Shown: positions 1 through 9,176, counted from the stretch's first letter. The stretch: DNA of 64,000 bases from JADGGM01 sp035277485 (GCA_035277485.1 DATEKK010000226.1:35272-99271), one strand, 5' to 3'. Made by a program: numbers and translations. Notes: a model not told the origin generated them from the sequence alone.

Positions 1-2
1 CC

Positions 3-866
3 GAGTTTCCGCCCGAGTCGCTCGCGTCGGGCAGCGGCGGTCGTCGTCGGTTCACGCGCATGCAGGGCGAGCTGCACACGTCGCTCGACACGCTCACGGG
101 ATCGGTCACGCTGGCCGGCTGGATCGCACCCGATGCCGTCGACACCATGGACGTGGTGTATCCCGACCAGAACACGGCGTATCTCGAGGCGCTCCGCGGC
201 GCACTGATCGAGCGAGGCGTGGCGCTCAAGGACGTGAAAGAGCGCAAACGGTTAGGCGGCTGCGGCCACGGTGCGCGCGCGACGGAGCCGGTGTCCGACA
301 CGCTGTTCACGTATCTCTCGCCGCCTCTCCGCGACGTGCTCCGCGCGATGGCCAAGCCCTCGCAGAACCAGATCGCCGAGATCCTGCTGCGCACGATCGG
401 CCTCGAGAAAGCCGGATCAGGCACGGCCGACAGCGGCATCGCCGTCGTGCGCCGTCAACTCCTCGCCTGGAACGTGCAGCCGGATGGTTTCGTGCAACGC
501 GATGGCAGCGGACTCTCACGCTACGACTATCTCACGCCCGAAACGCTCGTGCGCGTGCTGGCGAGCATCCGCAAGGACACCGCGTTCAACGCGTTCTACG
601 ACGCGTTGCCCATTGCCGGCGTCGACGGAACGATCGGCAACCGGATGCGCGACACACCGGCACAGGGCAACGTGCACGCCAAGACCGGATTCGTCGCCAA
701 TGCGCGATCGCTCAGCGGCTACGTGACCACCGCCGATGGACACATGCTCATCTTCAGCGCGCTGTGCAACAACTGGACGACGTCGGTGCGCGAGATCGAG
801 CGGGTGCAGGATGCGATCGCGGTCGACTTGGCGTCGATGCATCTGGCCGGCGCGACGACGCCCTAG
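3..866 (+). CDS. dacB: D-alanyl-D-alanine carboxypeptidase/endopeptidase (PBP4, peptidase S13), 5' truncated by window edge
   Basis: This is the C-terminal part of a PBP4-type penicillin-binding protein that trims or cleaves peptidoglycan cross-links in the periplasm. The frame is open to the left edge, so the start, signal peptide and catalytic SxxK motif lie outside the window; the internal ATG at 60 is not the real start. Two of the three active-site motifs are visible: SxN as SQN (nt 360-368, in KPSQNQIAEILLR) and KTG in HAKTGF (nt 681-689). The segment DGSGLSRYDYLTPE is also typical of the family. The stop is one base before the ATG of moeA. I am confident of the family; whether it acts mainly as carboxypeptidase or endopeptidase cannot be told. 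Confidence 0.9.
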   Translation, partial: EFPPESLASGSGGRRRFTRMQGELHTSLDTLTGSVTLAGWIAPDAVDTMDVVYPDQNTAYLEALRGALIERGVALKDVKERKRLGGCGHGARATEPVSDTLFTYLSPPLRDVLRAMAKPSQNQIAEILLRTIGLEKAGSGTADSGIAVVRRQLLAWNVQPDGFVQRDGSGLSRYDYLTPETLVRVLASIRKDTAFNAFYDALPIAGVDGTIGNRMRDTPAQGNVHAKTGFVANARSLSGYVTTADGHMLIFSALCNNWTTSVREIERVQDAIAVDLASMHLAGATTP

Positions 867-867
867 C

Positions 868-2118
868 ATGCTGTCCGTCGCCGAGGCCGCCGCACGCATC
901 ATCGCCGACATCGCTCCGTTAGGCGCCGAGCGCGTCGCGCTGCTCGATTCGTTAGGCAGGGTGCTGGCGGCCCCGGTCCGGTCGCCGCTCACCCTGCCGG
1001 CGTGGGACAACTCGGCCATGGATGGCTACGCGGTCCGTGCGGATGACGTGCGCGACGCGCGCCCCGACGCGCCGGTTTCGCTGCGCGTGCTCGAGACCGT
1101 GGCCGCAGGCGCCTTCCCGTCGCATCGCGTCGACACCGGTACGGCCACGCGCATCATGACCGGCGCGCCGATACCGGATGGCGCTGATGGCGTGATCCGC
1201 ATCGAGGACACCGACGGCGGCACGGCGCACGTCGCCATCCGCGACGCGCGCGACGCGGGCCGCAACGTCAGGCACCGCGGCGAGGACATTGCCGCGGGCA
1301 GCACGGTGTTCGAGCGCGGGCAGCCGGTCGGCCCCGCGCAGGTGGGCGTCCTCGCGTCGATCGGCGCCGCCACCGTGGATGTGTACCGCCGCCCGCGGGT
1401 CGCGTTCTTCGGCTCGGGCGACGAGATCGTGGATCTCGATGGCCTGCCCGACGCCGTGGCCGGCCGCAAGGTCCTCACGTCCAACAGCTACACGCTCCAC
1501 GCGATGATCCGCGCCGCCGGCGCCGAGCCGTTGAACCTGGGGCTCGCGCGCGATGACCCGGGCGAGCTGCGCGACCGCATCGCGCGCAGCACCGGCTGCG
1601 ATCTGCTCATCACGTCGGCCGGCATCTCCGCGGGCGCGTTCGACTACGTGCGCGATGTGCTTACTGAGTTAGGCGTCGAGATGACCGTGTGGAGGGTGCG
1701 GATGCGGCCCGGCGCCCCGCTCGGCTTCGGGTGGCTGGGCAACCGGCCCTGGATCGGCCTGCCCGGCAACCCGGTGTCGACCATGGTCACCTTCGAGTTG
1801 TTCGTGCGGCCCATGTTGCTCCGGATGCTCGGCCATACGCGCATCTACCGGCGTCCGGTGACGGTCACGCTCGAGGAACCGATGACGATTACCGGTGCGC
1901 TCACGCACTTCCTGCGCGGCATCGTCACCGTCGCCGGAGACGGGACCATGACCGCGCGCCTGTCGGGACCGCAAGGCTCGGGCGTGCTCACGTCGATGGC
2001 CCGGGCCAACGCGCTGCTCGTCATCCCCGAAGACCGCCCGCGCGTCGAGGCCGGCGAATCGGTGCACGCGCTGCTGCTCGGCGAAGACGCACAGTCGAGC
2101 GCCGTCTTCGCCCTGTGA
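868..2118 (+). CDS. moeA: Molybdopterin molybdenumtransferase MoeA
   Basis: MoeA inserts molybdate into adenylylated molybdopterin, the last step of molybdenum cofactor synthesis in the cytoplasm. The 416-residue length is normal for the family. Visible hallmarks are PAWDNSAMDGYAV near residue 47, RIMTGAPIPDGAD around 92, the central MPT-binding-fold segment TSAGISAGAFDYV, and GLPGNPVSTMVTFELFVRP. The open frame extends further upstream, but the ATG at 868 directly follows the dacB stop and begins the family N-terminus (MLSVAEAA), so I chose it. The 3' end overlaps the next gene as GTGA. A MogA-type partner gene lies far away at 36663-37172. Confidence 0.95.
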   Translation: MLSVAEAAARIIADIAPLGAERVALLDSLGRVLAAPVRSPLTLPAWDNSAMDGYAVRADDVRDARPDAPVSLRVLETVAAGAFPSHRVDTGTATRIMTGAPIPDGADGVIRIEDTDGGTAHVAIRDARDAGRNVRHRGEDIAAGSTVFERGQPVGPAQVGVLASIGAATVDVYRRPRVAFFGSGDEIVDLDGLPDAVAGRKVLTSNSYTLHAMIRAAGAEPLNLGLARDDPGELRDRIARSTGCDLLITSAGISAGAFDYVRDVLTELGVEMTVWRVRMRPGAPLGFGWLGNRPWIGLPGNPVSTMVTFELFVRPMLLRMLGHTRIYRRPVTVTLEEPMTITGALTHFLRGIVTVAGDGTMTARLSGPQGSGVLTSMARANALLVIPEDRPRVEAGESVHALLLGEDAQSSAVFAL

Positions 2119-2789
2119 TTGCACGCGTCGACGAGGATATCGAGCGGCGTCACGTCTGCGTCAGCCTGGAGGTCGACGTCGCCGGCAGGCGTGTGACGAT
2201 CCGCAAGCCGTACTCGATCGACGCGCTCATCGATGCAGAAGATTTCTCGCGCGACGAGCGCCTGCCGTACTGGGCCGAGCTGTGGCCCGCCGCGCGCGTC
2301 CTGTCCGATGTGCTGGCGCTGGAGTCGGGTGATGGCCGGACCTGTCTCGAGCTCGGCTGCGGCCTGGGCCTCACGTCCATCGCGGCACTCATGGCCGGGT
2401 ACGATGTGACCGCCTCCGACTATTACGAGGACGCACTCGCCTTCGCGCGGACCAACGCGCTCCACGCCGTTGGGCGCGCGCCGGCGACACGTCTCGTCGA
2501 TTGGCGCGACCTGCCCGGCGATCTCGGCACGTTCGATCGCGTGGTCGCGGCTGACGTGCTCTACGAGCGAACGTACGGTCCGTTAGTCGCGGGCGCGCTC
2601 GACCGGACCTTGCGCGCCGGCGGCATCGCGACGGTTGCCGACCCCGGCCGCGTCGCCGCCGAAGTGTTCGTGCGCGCATGCGAGGAGCTCGGTCTCGAGC
2701 TCACGGCGATGCCGGTTCGCGAATTGAAGGACGGCGCCGCGACGCACCGCGTCCGCCTGCTCGAGCTCCGGCGCGCCGCCGATCGTTAA
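2115..2789 (+). CDS. Class I SAM-dependent methyltransferase (lysine methyltransferase METTL-16/ETFBKMT-like)
   Basis: A 224-residue SAM methyltransferase. The SAM-binding loop is ELGCGLGLTSIAAL and motif II is TASDYYEDAL. The motif DVLYERTYGPLV after AADV resembles the post-II motif of the Methyltransf_16 family, whose members methylate lysines of proteins such as ETF-beta or ribosomal proteins. The upstream PYWAELWPAARVLSDVL is also typical. The GTG start at 2115 overlaps the moeA stop (GTGA), which argues for translational coupling. The ETF genes lie just downstream on the other strand, so ETF-beta as substrate is an attractive but unsupported guess. Confidence 0.75.
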   Translation: MIARVDEDIERRHVCVSLEVDVAGRRVTIRKPYSIDALIDAEDFSRDERLPYWAELWPAARVLSDVLALESGDGRTCLELGCGLGLTSIAALMAGYDVTASDYYEDALAFARTNALHAVGRAPATRLVDWRDLPGDLGTFDRVVAADVLYERTYGPLVAGALDRTLRAGGIATVADPGRVAAEVFVRACEELGLELTAMPVRELKDGAATHRVRLLELRRAADR

Positions 2790-2791
2790 GT

Positions 2792-2846
2792 CGGACAGAG
2801 CGCGACAGAGCCTGACTAAGCCGGAGACGGAGTCCGGTTCTGTCCG
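2792..2846. terminator. Possible bidirectional stem-loop between convergent genes
   Basis: The 8-base arms CGGACAGA (2792-2799) and TCTGTCCG (2839-2846) are perfectly complementary and enclose an inner hairpin CCGGA...TCCGG (2821-2837). The element sits in the 79-bp gap between the convergent methyltransferase and ETF-QO genes. There is no clear U-run on either side, so it may be a weak or Rho-assisted terminator. Confidence 0.35.
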
Positions 2847-2868
2847 GCACCGTCTTGCTGTGTCCGCC

Positions 2869-4545
2869 TTACATGCTGCGATACTTGGCGCCGCTGCCGC
2901 CCTCGCGCGGCGTCCACCGCGGACCCACGTCGTCAGTCGCCTTGCAGTCCACGCAGTTCGCCGGACTCACCACCAGGCGGTCTCCATCGCGTTCGTACAC
3001 GCCGGCCGGACACAAGTGGGCGTAGAAGTCGGCCATCGCCGGCGGAATGTCCTGCCCAACGATCAGATGCGATGGAATGTCGTCGCGCGTGGCGTTGCCG
3101 GAGCGGAACACCGCATCCAGCTTCGAGAACGTCAGCTTGCCATCCGGCTGCACGTGCGTCACGCTCTCGGCCGTGCGCGCGACGTCGGCATCCGCTTCCG
3201 ACGTGAGGTGTCCGCCGGGGAACGCGCCGCGCGTGAGCGTCATGAGGCCCGCTTTGATCCCGCCGCCGTAAATGCCGCCGTGCTGGAATGCGAGCCGCAT
3301 GTTGCGGCGTTCGTACAGGTCGCGCGTGATGTAGCTCTCTCGTACCATCTGGTCGTAGGGCGCGAGAGCCGCCGCCGATGTGTCCTGCTTCTTGAGCGCG
3401 TCGAAGATGGCGCGCGCCGCGAAGATCCCCGATTGCATCGCGTAGTGAATTCCTTTGAGCGACGCGACCTCCACGAATCCCGCGGCGTCGCCGGTCATGA
3501 TCAGGCCGTCCCCATACCGCCGCTCCGGAAGCGCCCAGTACCCGCCCTCGGGGATGGTTTTCGCCCCCCACTCGATCATCTCGCCGCCCTCGAGGTACGA
3601 GCGAAACAGCGGGTGCAGCTTGAGCCGCTGCAACAGCTCGTGCGCATCCAGCGACGCCTGCGGATAGTCGAGCCCCACCACGATGCCCACCGCGACCTGC
3701 TTGCCGCCTAACGGATACATGAAGCTGCCGCCGAACACGTCGTTGGGCAGCGGCCAGCCGAGCGTGTGGACCACGGCATCCAACGGACGCGTTGCCTCCC
3801 ACAGCTCCTTCACGCCTAACGCAAACAGCGGCGGGTTGGGCGATGTGATGCCCCGCCACGCGCGATACGCCTGCGTCAGCACGCCGCGCGTCCCTTCGGC
3901 CAGCACCGTCACCCGCGCGGTGAGATCCGTGGGCGGCGTGTACCCCGGACCGGGCGTCCCGTCGCGGGCCAGTCCCGACGGCGTCGTCCGCACGCCGATC
4001 ACCCGCTCGCCCTCCACCAGGAGCGAGGCGACCGGGAACCCCGTGAACAGATTGACGCCCGCCGCCTCGGCCTTCTCGCCTAACCAGCGCACCATCTCGC
4101 AAATCGAGCCCACGTAGTTGCCGTGGTTGCGCATCGTGGGCGGTGTGGGCAGACGCAGCGCGCGCGAGCCGGTCATGAAATACACGCGCTCGCCCGTCAC
4201 TGCGGCGCGGAACGGGAATTCGCGGTCCGGCATTCCCGGAAAGAGCGCGCGGAATGCCACCGGGTTCACCACCGCGCCCGAGAGACAGTGCTCGCCTAAC
4301 GCGCCGGCTTTCTCGAGCACGCCGATCTGGAGCTCGCCTAACGAACCGCCCGCCTCGGCGTCGGCGCGCGCGAGACGCGCCAGCTCGATCGCGCCCGCGA
4401 GCCCCGCCGGCCCGCCGCCCACGAACACCACGTCCATCGGCACCGCCTCGGCGTCGGGCGGCTCCGCCACGATGAAACGATCCGTCGGAAGCGGCGGCTG
4501 GTACTGACCGGGGACGAGGGGAAGCGGTCGACCGGATGGCGTCAT
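2869..4545 (-). CDS. Electron transfer flavoprotein-ubiquinone oxidoreductase (ETF-QO)
   Basis: ETF-QO takes electrons from reduced ETF and passes them to the quinone pool at the inner membrane. An N-terminal FAD-binding motif (VVFVGGGPAGLAGAIELA) is followed by the family body (CLSGAVVNP, GDAAGFVEVASLKGIHYAM, YGGGIKAGLMTLTRG). The C-terminal ferredoxin-like part has CPAGVYE and NCVDCKATD. In the family the last motif is normally NCxHCKxCD with four cluster cysteines overall; here the fourth position is Thr (codon at 2935-2937), so only three are present. I chose the ATG at 4545; an in-frame GTG at 4581 would add 12 residues, and neither has a good ribosome site. It is last in the operon gcdH-etfB-etfA-ETF-QO. 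Confidence 0.9.
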   Translation of the reverse strand: MTPSGRPLPLVPGQYQPPLPTDRFIVAEPPDAEAVPMDVVFVGGGPAGLAGAIELARLARADAEAGGSLGELQIGVLEKAGALGEHCLSGAVVNPVAFRALFPGMPDREFPFRAAVTGERVYFMTGSRALRLPTPPTMRNHGNYVGSICEMVRWLGEKAEAAGVNLFTGFPVASLLVEGERVIGVRTTPSGLARDGTPGPGYTPPTDLTARVTVLAEGTRGVLTQAYRAWRGITSPNPPLFALGVKELWEATRPLDAVVHTLGWPLPNDVFGGSFMYPLGGKQVAVGIVVGLDYPQASLDAHELLQRLKLHPLFRSYLEGGEMIEWGAKTIPEGGYWALPERRYGDGLIMTGDAAGFVEVASLKGIHYAMQSGIFAARAIFDALKKQDTSAAALAPYDQMVRESYITRDLYERRNMRLAFQHGGIYGGGIKAGLMTLTRGAFPGGHLTSEADADVARTAESVTHVQPDGKLTFSKLDAVFRSGNATRDDIPSHLIVGQDIPPAMADFYAHLCPAGVYERDGDRLVVSPANCVDCKATDDVGPRWTPREGGSGAKYRSM

Positions 4546-4596
4546 GAGCGGAGTGGAGTGTGAGGGCCGGCCGCTCACCACGCGGCCGGCACGCGA

Positions 4597-5586
4597 TCAA
4601 TGCGACTGTTTCGCCTTGCGCACCGCTTCGGTGAGCACCGGCAACACTTCGAGCACGTCGCCCACCACGCCGTAGTCCGCGATCTTGAAGATGGGCGCCT
4701 CGCGATCCTTGTTGATCGCGACGATGGTCTTGGAGGTGCGCATGCCGGCCAGATGCTGGATCGCTCCCGAGATGCCGCACGCCACGTACAGATCCGGGCT
4801 CACCAACCGACCGGTCTGTCCGATCTGATCCGTGTGCGGACGCCACCCGTCGTCGGTTACCGCCCGCGTGGCGCCGACCGCCGCATTCCCGAACGCGCTC
4901 GCGAGCTCTTCGACCAGCTTGAAGTTTTCCGGTGCGCGGAGCCCGCGCCCGCCGCTCACGATCACCGGTGCCTCGCCCAGGTCGAGCTTGGCCGTGTTGC
5001 CGGCGAGCAATTCCTTGGGCACGACGCGCGCCGAGGCCGGGTCGATCGCGGGAGCGATCGTCTGCACACGCGCCGTGCGCGGCGCGCGCGTCGCGGTCAC
5101 CGCGCCCGGGCGCAGCGACAGCAGCACCGGCGTGCCGGTGATGGACAGCGTCGCAATCACCTTCCCCGTGTTCACCGGATGCCTGACGACGATCGCGTCG
5201 CCCGACGCCTCGAACGCTATCACGTCGGCGCCGAGCGCGACGCCTAACTTTGCCGCCACGCGGGGCGCGAGATCGCGGCCTTGCGCCGATGCGCTGAAGA
5301 ACGCCGCGCGATACGAGCCGGCGCCTACGCGCGCCGCGGCCGTGGCGGCCGCCACCTCAGGCGAATACAACGCCAGTCCCGGGTGCTCCACCACTTCCAC
5401 CGCGTCGGCCCCGTGCGCAGCGACCAACTCGGCTTTCGCCGCCATGCCCGGCGCACCGATGATCAGCGCGTGCACCTCGCCGCCGCCCGTGGCGTCCGCC
5501 AACTGACGAGCCGCGGTCACCGCCTCGAGTCCGACACGCCGCAGCTCCCCGCTCCGCGATTCGACGAATGCAAAGGTGTTCGCCAT
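4597..5586 (-). CDS. etfA: Electron transfer flavoprotein alpha subunit
   Basis: ETF-alpha forms a heterodimer with ETF-beta and carries the FAD that collects electrons from acyl-CoA dehydrogenases. The 329-residue protein has the N-terminal alpha/beta half (MANTFAFVESRSGELRR) and the C-terminal FAD domain with VSGGRGLRAPENFKLVEEL, ASFGNAAVGATRAVTDDG-like spacing, QIGQTGRLVSPDLYVACG and SGAIQHLAGM. The last segment is the classic alpha-subunit FAD-binding signature. Its start overlaps the etfB stop as TGATG, so the two subunits are translationally coupled for equal output. Confidence 0.97.
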   Translation of the reverse strand: MANTFAFVESRSGELRRVGLEAVTAARQLADATGGGEVHALIIGAPGMAAKAELVAAHGADAVEVVEHPGLALYSPEVAAATAAARVGAGSYRAAFFSASAQGRDLAPRVAAKLGVALGADVIAFEASGDAIVVRHPVNTGKVIATLSITGTPVLLSLRPGAVTATRAPRTARVQTIAPAIDPASARVVPKELLAGNTAKLDLGEAPVIVSGGRGLRAPENFKLVEELASAFGNAAVGATRAVTDDGWRPHTDQIGQTGRLVSPDLYVACGISGAIQHLAGMRTSKTIVAINKDREAPIFKIADYGVVGDVLEVLPVLTEAVRKAKQSH

Positions 5587-6338
5587 CAGAGCACCTTCGC
5601 TTCCGTTTGCAGCAGCCGCACCAACTCCGGCACCGCTGCCGGACCTTCACCGATGATCCGCCCGCCCGTCCGCTCGGGCGGCAATTCCATTCTGATCACC
5701 TTCACGCGCCATTCTCCCACCTGCGCCGGTTTCACCTCGAGCGGTTTCTTTTTCGCCGCCATGATGCCCTTGAGCGACGGCAACCGCGGCCGCGCGATGC
5801 CTTCATCGATCGTCACCACCGCCGGCAGCGGAAACTCGAGCACCTCCGCTGCGCCCTCGAGCTCGCGGCGCGCCGTGCCCCGGCCGTTGGTAATCGTGAG
5901 CTGCGACGCCGCCGAAACGCATGGGAGTCCCAACAATTCCGCGGTCATCGGCCCGACGCTCTGATTCGCTGCGTCGATCGCCATCCGGCCGAAGAGCACG
6001 AGATCGTAGCCGCCGCCCTTGAGCTCGTCCGCCAGCACGCGCGCCAAGGCCAGCGCATCCGCCGGCACCGAATCGGCCTTGAGGTGCACCGCCTTGTCGG
6101 CGCCCATGCTCAGCGCCTTGCGCAGCGTTTCCTGGACCGTGTCGGGGCCCAGCGAGATGACCGTCACCTCGCCCGCGCCCTCCTTTTCCTTGAGCTGCAG
6201 CGCGGCTTCCACCGCGAATCCATCGAAATCCGCGATGTCGAACTTCACACCCGTCTCATCGACGGACGTCCCATTCGCCGCGATCTTGAAGCGCGTCTCC
6301 ATGTCGGCGGCGCGCTTGATGCACACGGCCATCTTCAC
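5586..6338 (-). CDS. etfB: Electron transfer flavoprotein beta subunit
   Basis: ETF-beta is the AMP-binding partner of ETF-alpha and the docking surface for dehydrogenases. The 250-residue length is typical. It starts MKMAVCIKRAADMET and contains the family stretches ALQLKEKEGAGEVTVISLGP and GRMAIDAANQSVGPMTAELL. The alanine-rich KALSMGADKAVHL segment is also characteristic. It lies 85 bp downstream of gcdH on the same strand and overlaps etfA by one base, so gcdH, etfB, etfA and ETF-QO probably form one transcript. Confidence 0.96.
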   Translation of the reverse strand: MKMAVCIKRAADMETRFKIAANGTSVDETGVKFDIADFDGFAVEAALQLKEKEGAGEVTVISLGPDTVQETLRKALSMGADKAVHLKADSVPADALALARVLADELKGGGYDLVLFGRMAIDAANQSVGPMTAELLGLPCVSAASQLTITNGRGTARRELEGAAEVLEFPLPAVVTIDEGIARPRLPSLKGIMAAKKKPLEVKPAQVGEWRVKVIRMELPPERTGGRIIGEGPAAVPELVRLLQTEAKVL

Positions 6339-6423
6339 CGCGCGTACTCCTTGCGTTTGAGTTCGACAACAACAGAGCGGCGGCCCGACCCCGCACTCCC
6401 ATCACGGCGCGCCGCTCGGGCGG

Positions 6424-7596
6424 TCACTGGAACGCGTTCAGGCCCGTGATCGCTTGGCCTAACACAAGCGTGTGCACGTCGTGCGTCCCCTCGTACGTGT
6501 ACACGCTCTCCAGATTCGCCATGTGGCGCATCGATGCGTACTCGGCCAGAATCCCGTTCGCGCCCAACAACCGGCGCGCCTCCCGCGCGATGTCCGTCGC
6601 CATGCTCACGTTGTTCCGCTTCGCCAACGAGACCTGTTGCGGCGTCATCGTTCCCGCATCCTTGAGCCGCCCCAGGTGCAGCGTGAGCAGCTGCCCTTTC
6701 ACGATTTCCGTCAACATCTCGGCGAGCCGCGCCTGCTGCAGCTGAAACGCGCCGATCGGCTTGCCGAACATCACCCGGTTGCACGCGTACGACGCCGCTT
6801 CCTCGTAGCACGCCATCGCCGCGCCCACGCTGCCCCACGCAATGCCGTACCGCGCCTGCGTCAGACACATGAGCGGACTCTTGAGTCCACCGCTCTTCGG
6901 CAGAATCGCATCCGCCGGCACGTGCACGTCCTGCATCACCAGCTCGCTCGTATCCGAGGCGCGGAGCGACAATTTGCCCTTCTGGTCGCGCGCCGTGAAC
7001 CCGGGCGCGTTAGTCGGCACCACGAATCCGCGAATGGAGCGCTCGTCCTTGTCGCCGTTCGTTTTCGCCCACACCACCGCCACCTGCGCCGTCGAGCCGT
7101 TGGTGATCCACATCTTGGCGCCGTTCAACACCCAGCTGCCATCCGACTGCTGGCGCGCCATCGTGATCATGCCCGCCGGATTCGACCCGTAGTCGGGTTC
7201 CGTTAGGCCAAAACATCCGATGATCTCGCCGTTGGCCATCTTCGGCAGATAGCTGCGTTTCTGCTCGTCGCTCCCGAACGCGAAGATCGGATACATCACG
7301 AGCGCGCCCTGCACCGACGCAAACGATCGCACCCCCGAGTCGCCGCGCTCGAGCTCCTGCATGATCAATCCATACGACACGTTGTTGAGTCCCGCGCACC
7401 CGTACTCCTCCGGCAGATTCGCGCCGAACACGCCGAGCGACGCGAGCTCGGGTACCAGCTCGCGGGGGAAACGACCTTCCACATAACAATCGCCGATGAT
7501 CGGCAGTACACGCTCGTCCACGAAGCGGTGCACACTGTCCCGCACCGCGCGCTCTTCTTCGGACAGCGCGCTGTCGATGGCATAGAAGTCTGTCAT
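6424..7596 (-). CDS. gcdH: Acyl-CoA dehydrogenase, glutaryl-CoA dehydrogenase type
   Basis: A 390-residue FAD acyl-CoA dehydrogenase. The segment RSFASVQGALVMYPIFAFG and the motif GCFGLTEPDYGSNPAGM match glutaryl-CoA dehydrogenase more than straight-chain enzymes. The C-terminal TYEGTHDVHTLVLG supplies the catalytic-base glutamate of this subgroup. GcdH oxidises and decarboxylates glutaryl-CoA to crotonyl-CoA during lysine, tryptophan or aromatic breakdown and hands electrons to ETF. It leads an operon with its own electron acceptors (etfB, etfA, ETF-QO). A broader acyl-CoA substrate cannot be excluded. Confidence 0.88.
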   Translation of the reverse strand: MTDFYAIDSALSEEERAVRDSVHRFVDERVLPIIGDCYVEGRFPRELVPELASLGVFGANLPEEYGCAGLNNVSYGLIMQELERGDSGVRSFASVQGALVMYPIFAFGSDEQKRSYLPKMANGEIIGCFGLTEPDYGSNPAGMITMARQQSDGSWVLNGAKMWITNGSTAQVAVVWAKTNGDKDERSIRGFVVPTNAPGFTARDQKGKLSLRASDTSELVMQDVHVPADAILPKSGGLKSPLMCLTQARYGIAWGSVGAAMACYEEAASYACNRVMFGKPIGAFQLQQARLAEMLTEIVKGQLLTLHLGRLKDAGTMTPQQVSLAKRNNVSMATDIAREARRLLGANGILAEYASMRHMANLESVYTYEGTHDVHTLVLGQAITGLNAFQ

Positions 7597-7632
7597 GGCG
7601 CGAAAACTACTCGGTACGCCAAGACTTCGGTA

Positions 7633-8358
7633 TCAGATCGCCGCGCGCACGTCGCCGTGCCAGGCACTCTCCATCGAGCGCCGCGCCCGCGGCTCAATAC
7701 CCAGCTCGCGCGCCTTCGCGCGAAAGGCGCGCCCGTGATCGAGCGGCAATCCTCGCTCGGCCTGCCACTGATGCACCATCTCGTGCAGCAGCGTGTGTAG
7801 CACTTCCGTCCACGGCTCGCGCCGGATGTGCGACCGGCTGATCGCGATCTCGGGCGCCAGGCCGTCGGCCGCCACCGTGTATTGCCCCAGCCGGCTTCGC
7901 ATCCGCCGAGACACCGCGATGTCGACGGGTCGCAACGATCCATCGAAATAACGCCGGTTGTACTCCTCGTGCGCCTTCGCGAGCTCGGCGAGCAGCACGG
8001 CATCTTCCCGGCGCGGGCGCGCCCGCCGCCGAGGACGTCGAGCTCCCTCGTCGCGCGGCGCGTGCTCGAGGATCACGCGTTCGGCCTCGCGCCGCGCGCG
8101 ACGCGTCCGGCTCCCCACGAACCCGACGATCGCCCGCCAGACCTCTGGCGGCGCGGCCAGATACGCCTCGTGCACCCGCAGCACACCACCGCGATAGCTC
8201 ACCATCACCGTTCGATTCTTCGTGAGCTCGCACCGCTCGATCCGATGGTCCAGGCCGATCGCGTGCAGGCGTCGCAATAGCGTCGCGCCGTCGCGCGGGG
8301 CTGCATCGAACGCCAGCTCCAGTTGGGTGGCAGCCCCGCGCAGCAGTCGCCCGATCAC
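7633..8358 (-). CDS. SprT-like zinc metalloprotease domain protein
   Basis: A 241-residue protein whose C-terminal half is a SprT-like domain. AKAHEEYNRRYFDGSLRP leads into the fold, and the zinc-binding HExxH appears as HTLLHEMVHQWQ followed by LPLDHGRAFRAKARELG. The N-terminal half is unremarkable with a strongly basic linker (RRPRRRARPRRED). SprT/Spartan proteins are metalloproteases or peptidase-like DNA-repair factors; the exact role here is unknown. The start is a GTG overlapping the stop of the metallophosphoesterase (GTGA). The frame stays open far upstream, but that part is the shadow of the neighbouring gene. Confidence 0.8.
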   Translation of the reverse strand: MIGRLLRGAATQLELAFDAAPRDGATLLRRLHAIGLDHRIERCELTKNRTVMVSYRGGVLRVHEAYLAAPPEVWRAIVGFVGSRTRRARREAERVILEHAPRDEGARRPRRRARPRREDAVLLAELAKAHEEYNRRYFDGSLRPVDIAVSRRMRSRLGQYTVAADGLAPEIAISRSHIRREPWTEVLHTLLHEMVHQWQAERGLPLDHGRAFRAKARELGIEPRARRSMESAWHGDVRAAI

Positions 8359-9176
8359 CGCTCGAACGTTTGCGTGGGCCCGTCGACGAATGCGACGTCG
8401 CGCGACGACCATACGAGCGTGTGCACGTCGATCCGCCCCGGATCCAGCGCGATCACGTTCACCGACGACGGCCGGCCGCCGCGCGACCGGTCCGACACCG
8501 TCCCCGCGGTCGACACCACGGTCCCGCCGCGCGAGTGCTCGACGAACTGAATGGCTTCCTGATGGTCGTGCCCGCACATCACGAGGTCCACGCCTAACGC
8601 CTCGAATGCGCCTAACGCTCGGCGCGGGTGCGCGAGGCCGTAGCGCCGCGACAGCTGTCCTTTGAGCGGATTGTGGTGCATCACGATCGCGCGCCGGTCG
8701 CCGGCCGGCGACGCCTCGAAGACGCGGCGCGCGTGATCGACCTGCCGCGCCTCGAGATTTCCCACCACGCCGATGTCGCGCGGATTCCACGTGAGCGTGT
8801 GGAGCTGCACGCCGTGCGCCGTGTTGAGCCCCACGAACGTCACGCCCGGAACGTGCAGCACCGGCTCCAATTCCTTCGAGATGTAGCGCCGATAATCCGC
8901 GAACAACCCGCTGCCGAGACCCAAGCCTAACGGCGCGCGCCACCACTTCACATCGTGATTGCCCGGCACGACGATGGTCGCGCTCACGCGGGCGGCGTCG
9001 CGCAGAAATTTGCGTGCGCGCTGGAACTCGCCTGCCCTCGCACGCTGCGACATGTCGCCGGAGATAGCCACCACGTCGAAGTGTCGCGTCTCTATCAGTT
9101 GTTCAATGGCATCGACCTGCTCGGGGACAGCCGGCTTTCCGAAATGCACATCGGAGACGTGAAGAACCGTCGTCAC
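8355..9176 (-). CDS. Calcineurin-like metallophosphoesterase
   Basis: A 273-residue metallophosphoesterase with all dimetal motifs in order: HVSDVHFGKP (DxH), ISGDMSQRA (GD), VVPGNHDVKW (GNHD), IVMHHNPLKG (H) and CGHDHQEAI (GHxH). This layout resembles the 3',5'-cyclic-nucleotide phosphodiesterase CpdA/Icc group, but the substrate cannot be assigned from sequence. There is no signal peptide, so it is probably cytoplasmic. The start codon is GTG at 9174-9176. It is coupled to the downstream SprT-like gene by a 4-base overlap. Confidence 0.88.
   Translation of the reverse strand: MTTVLHVSDVHFGKPAVPEQVDAIEQLIETRHFDVVAISGDMSQRARAGEFQRARKFLRDAARVSATIVVPGNHDVKWWRAPLGLGLGSGLFADYRRYISKELEPVLHVPGVTFVGLNTAHGVQLHTLTWNPRDIGVVGNLEARQVDHARRVFEASPAGDRRAIVMHHNPLKGQLSRRYGLAHPRRALGAFEALGVDLVMCGHDHQEAIQFVEHSRGGTVVSTAGTVSDRSRGGRPSSVNVIALDPGRIDVHTLVWSSRDVAFVDGPTQTFER

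Noticed and set aside
2933..4846. 637-codon open frame on the minus strand overlapping the ETF-QO gene
   Set aside because: It is an Arg/Gly/Ala-rich shadow of ETF-QO in another frame, caused by high GC, with no family features.
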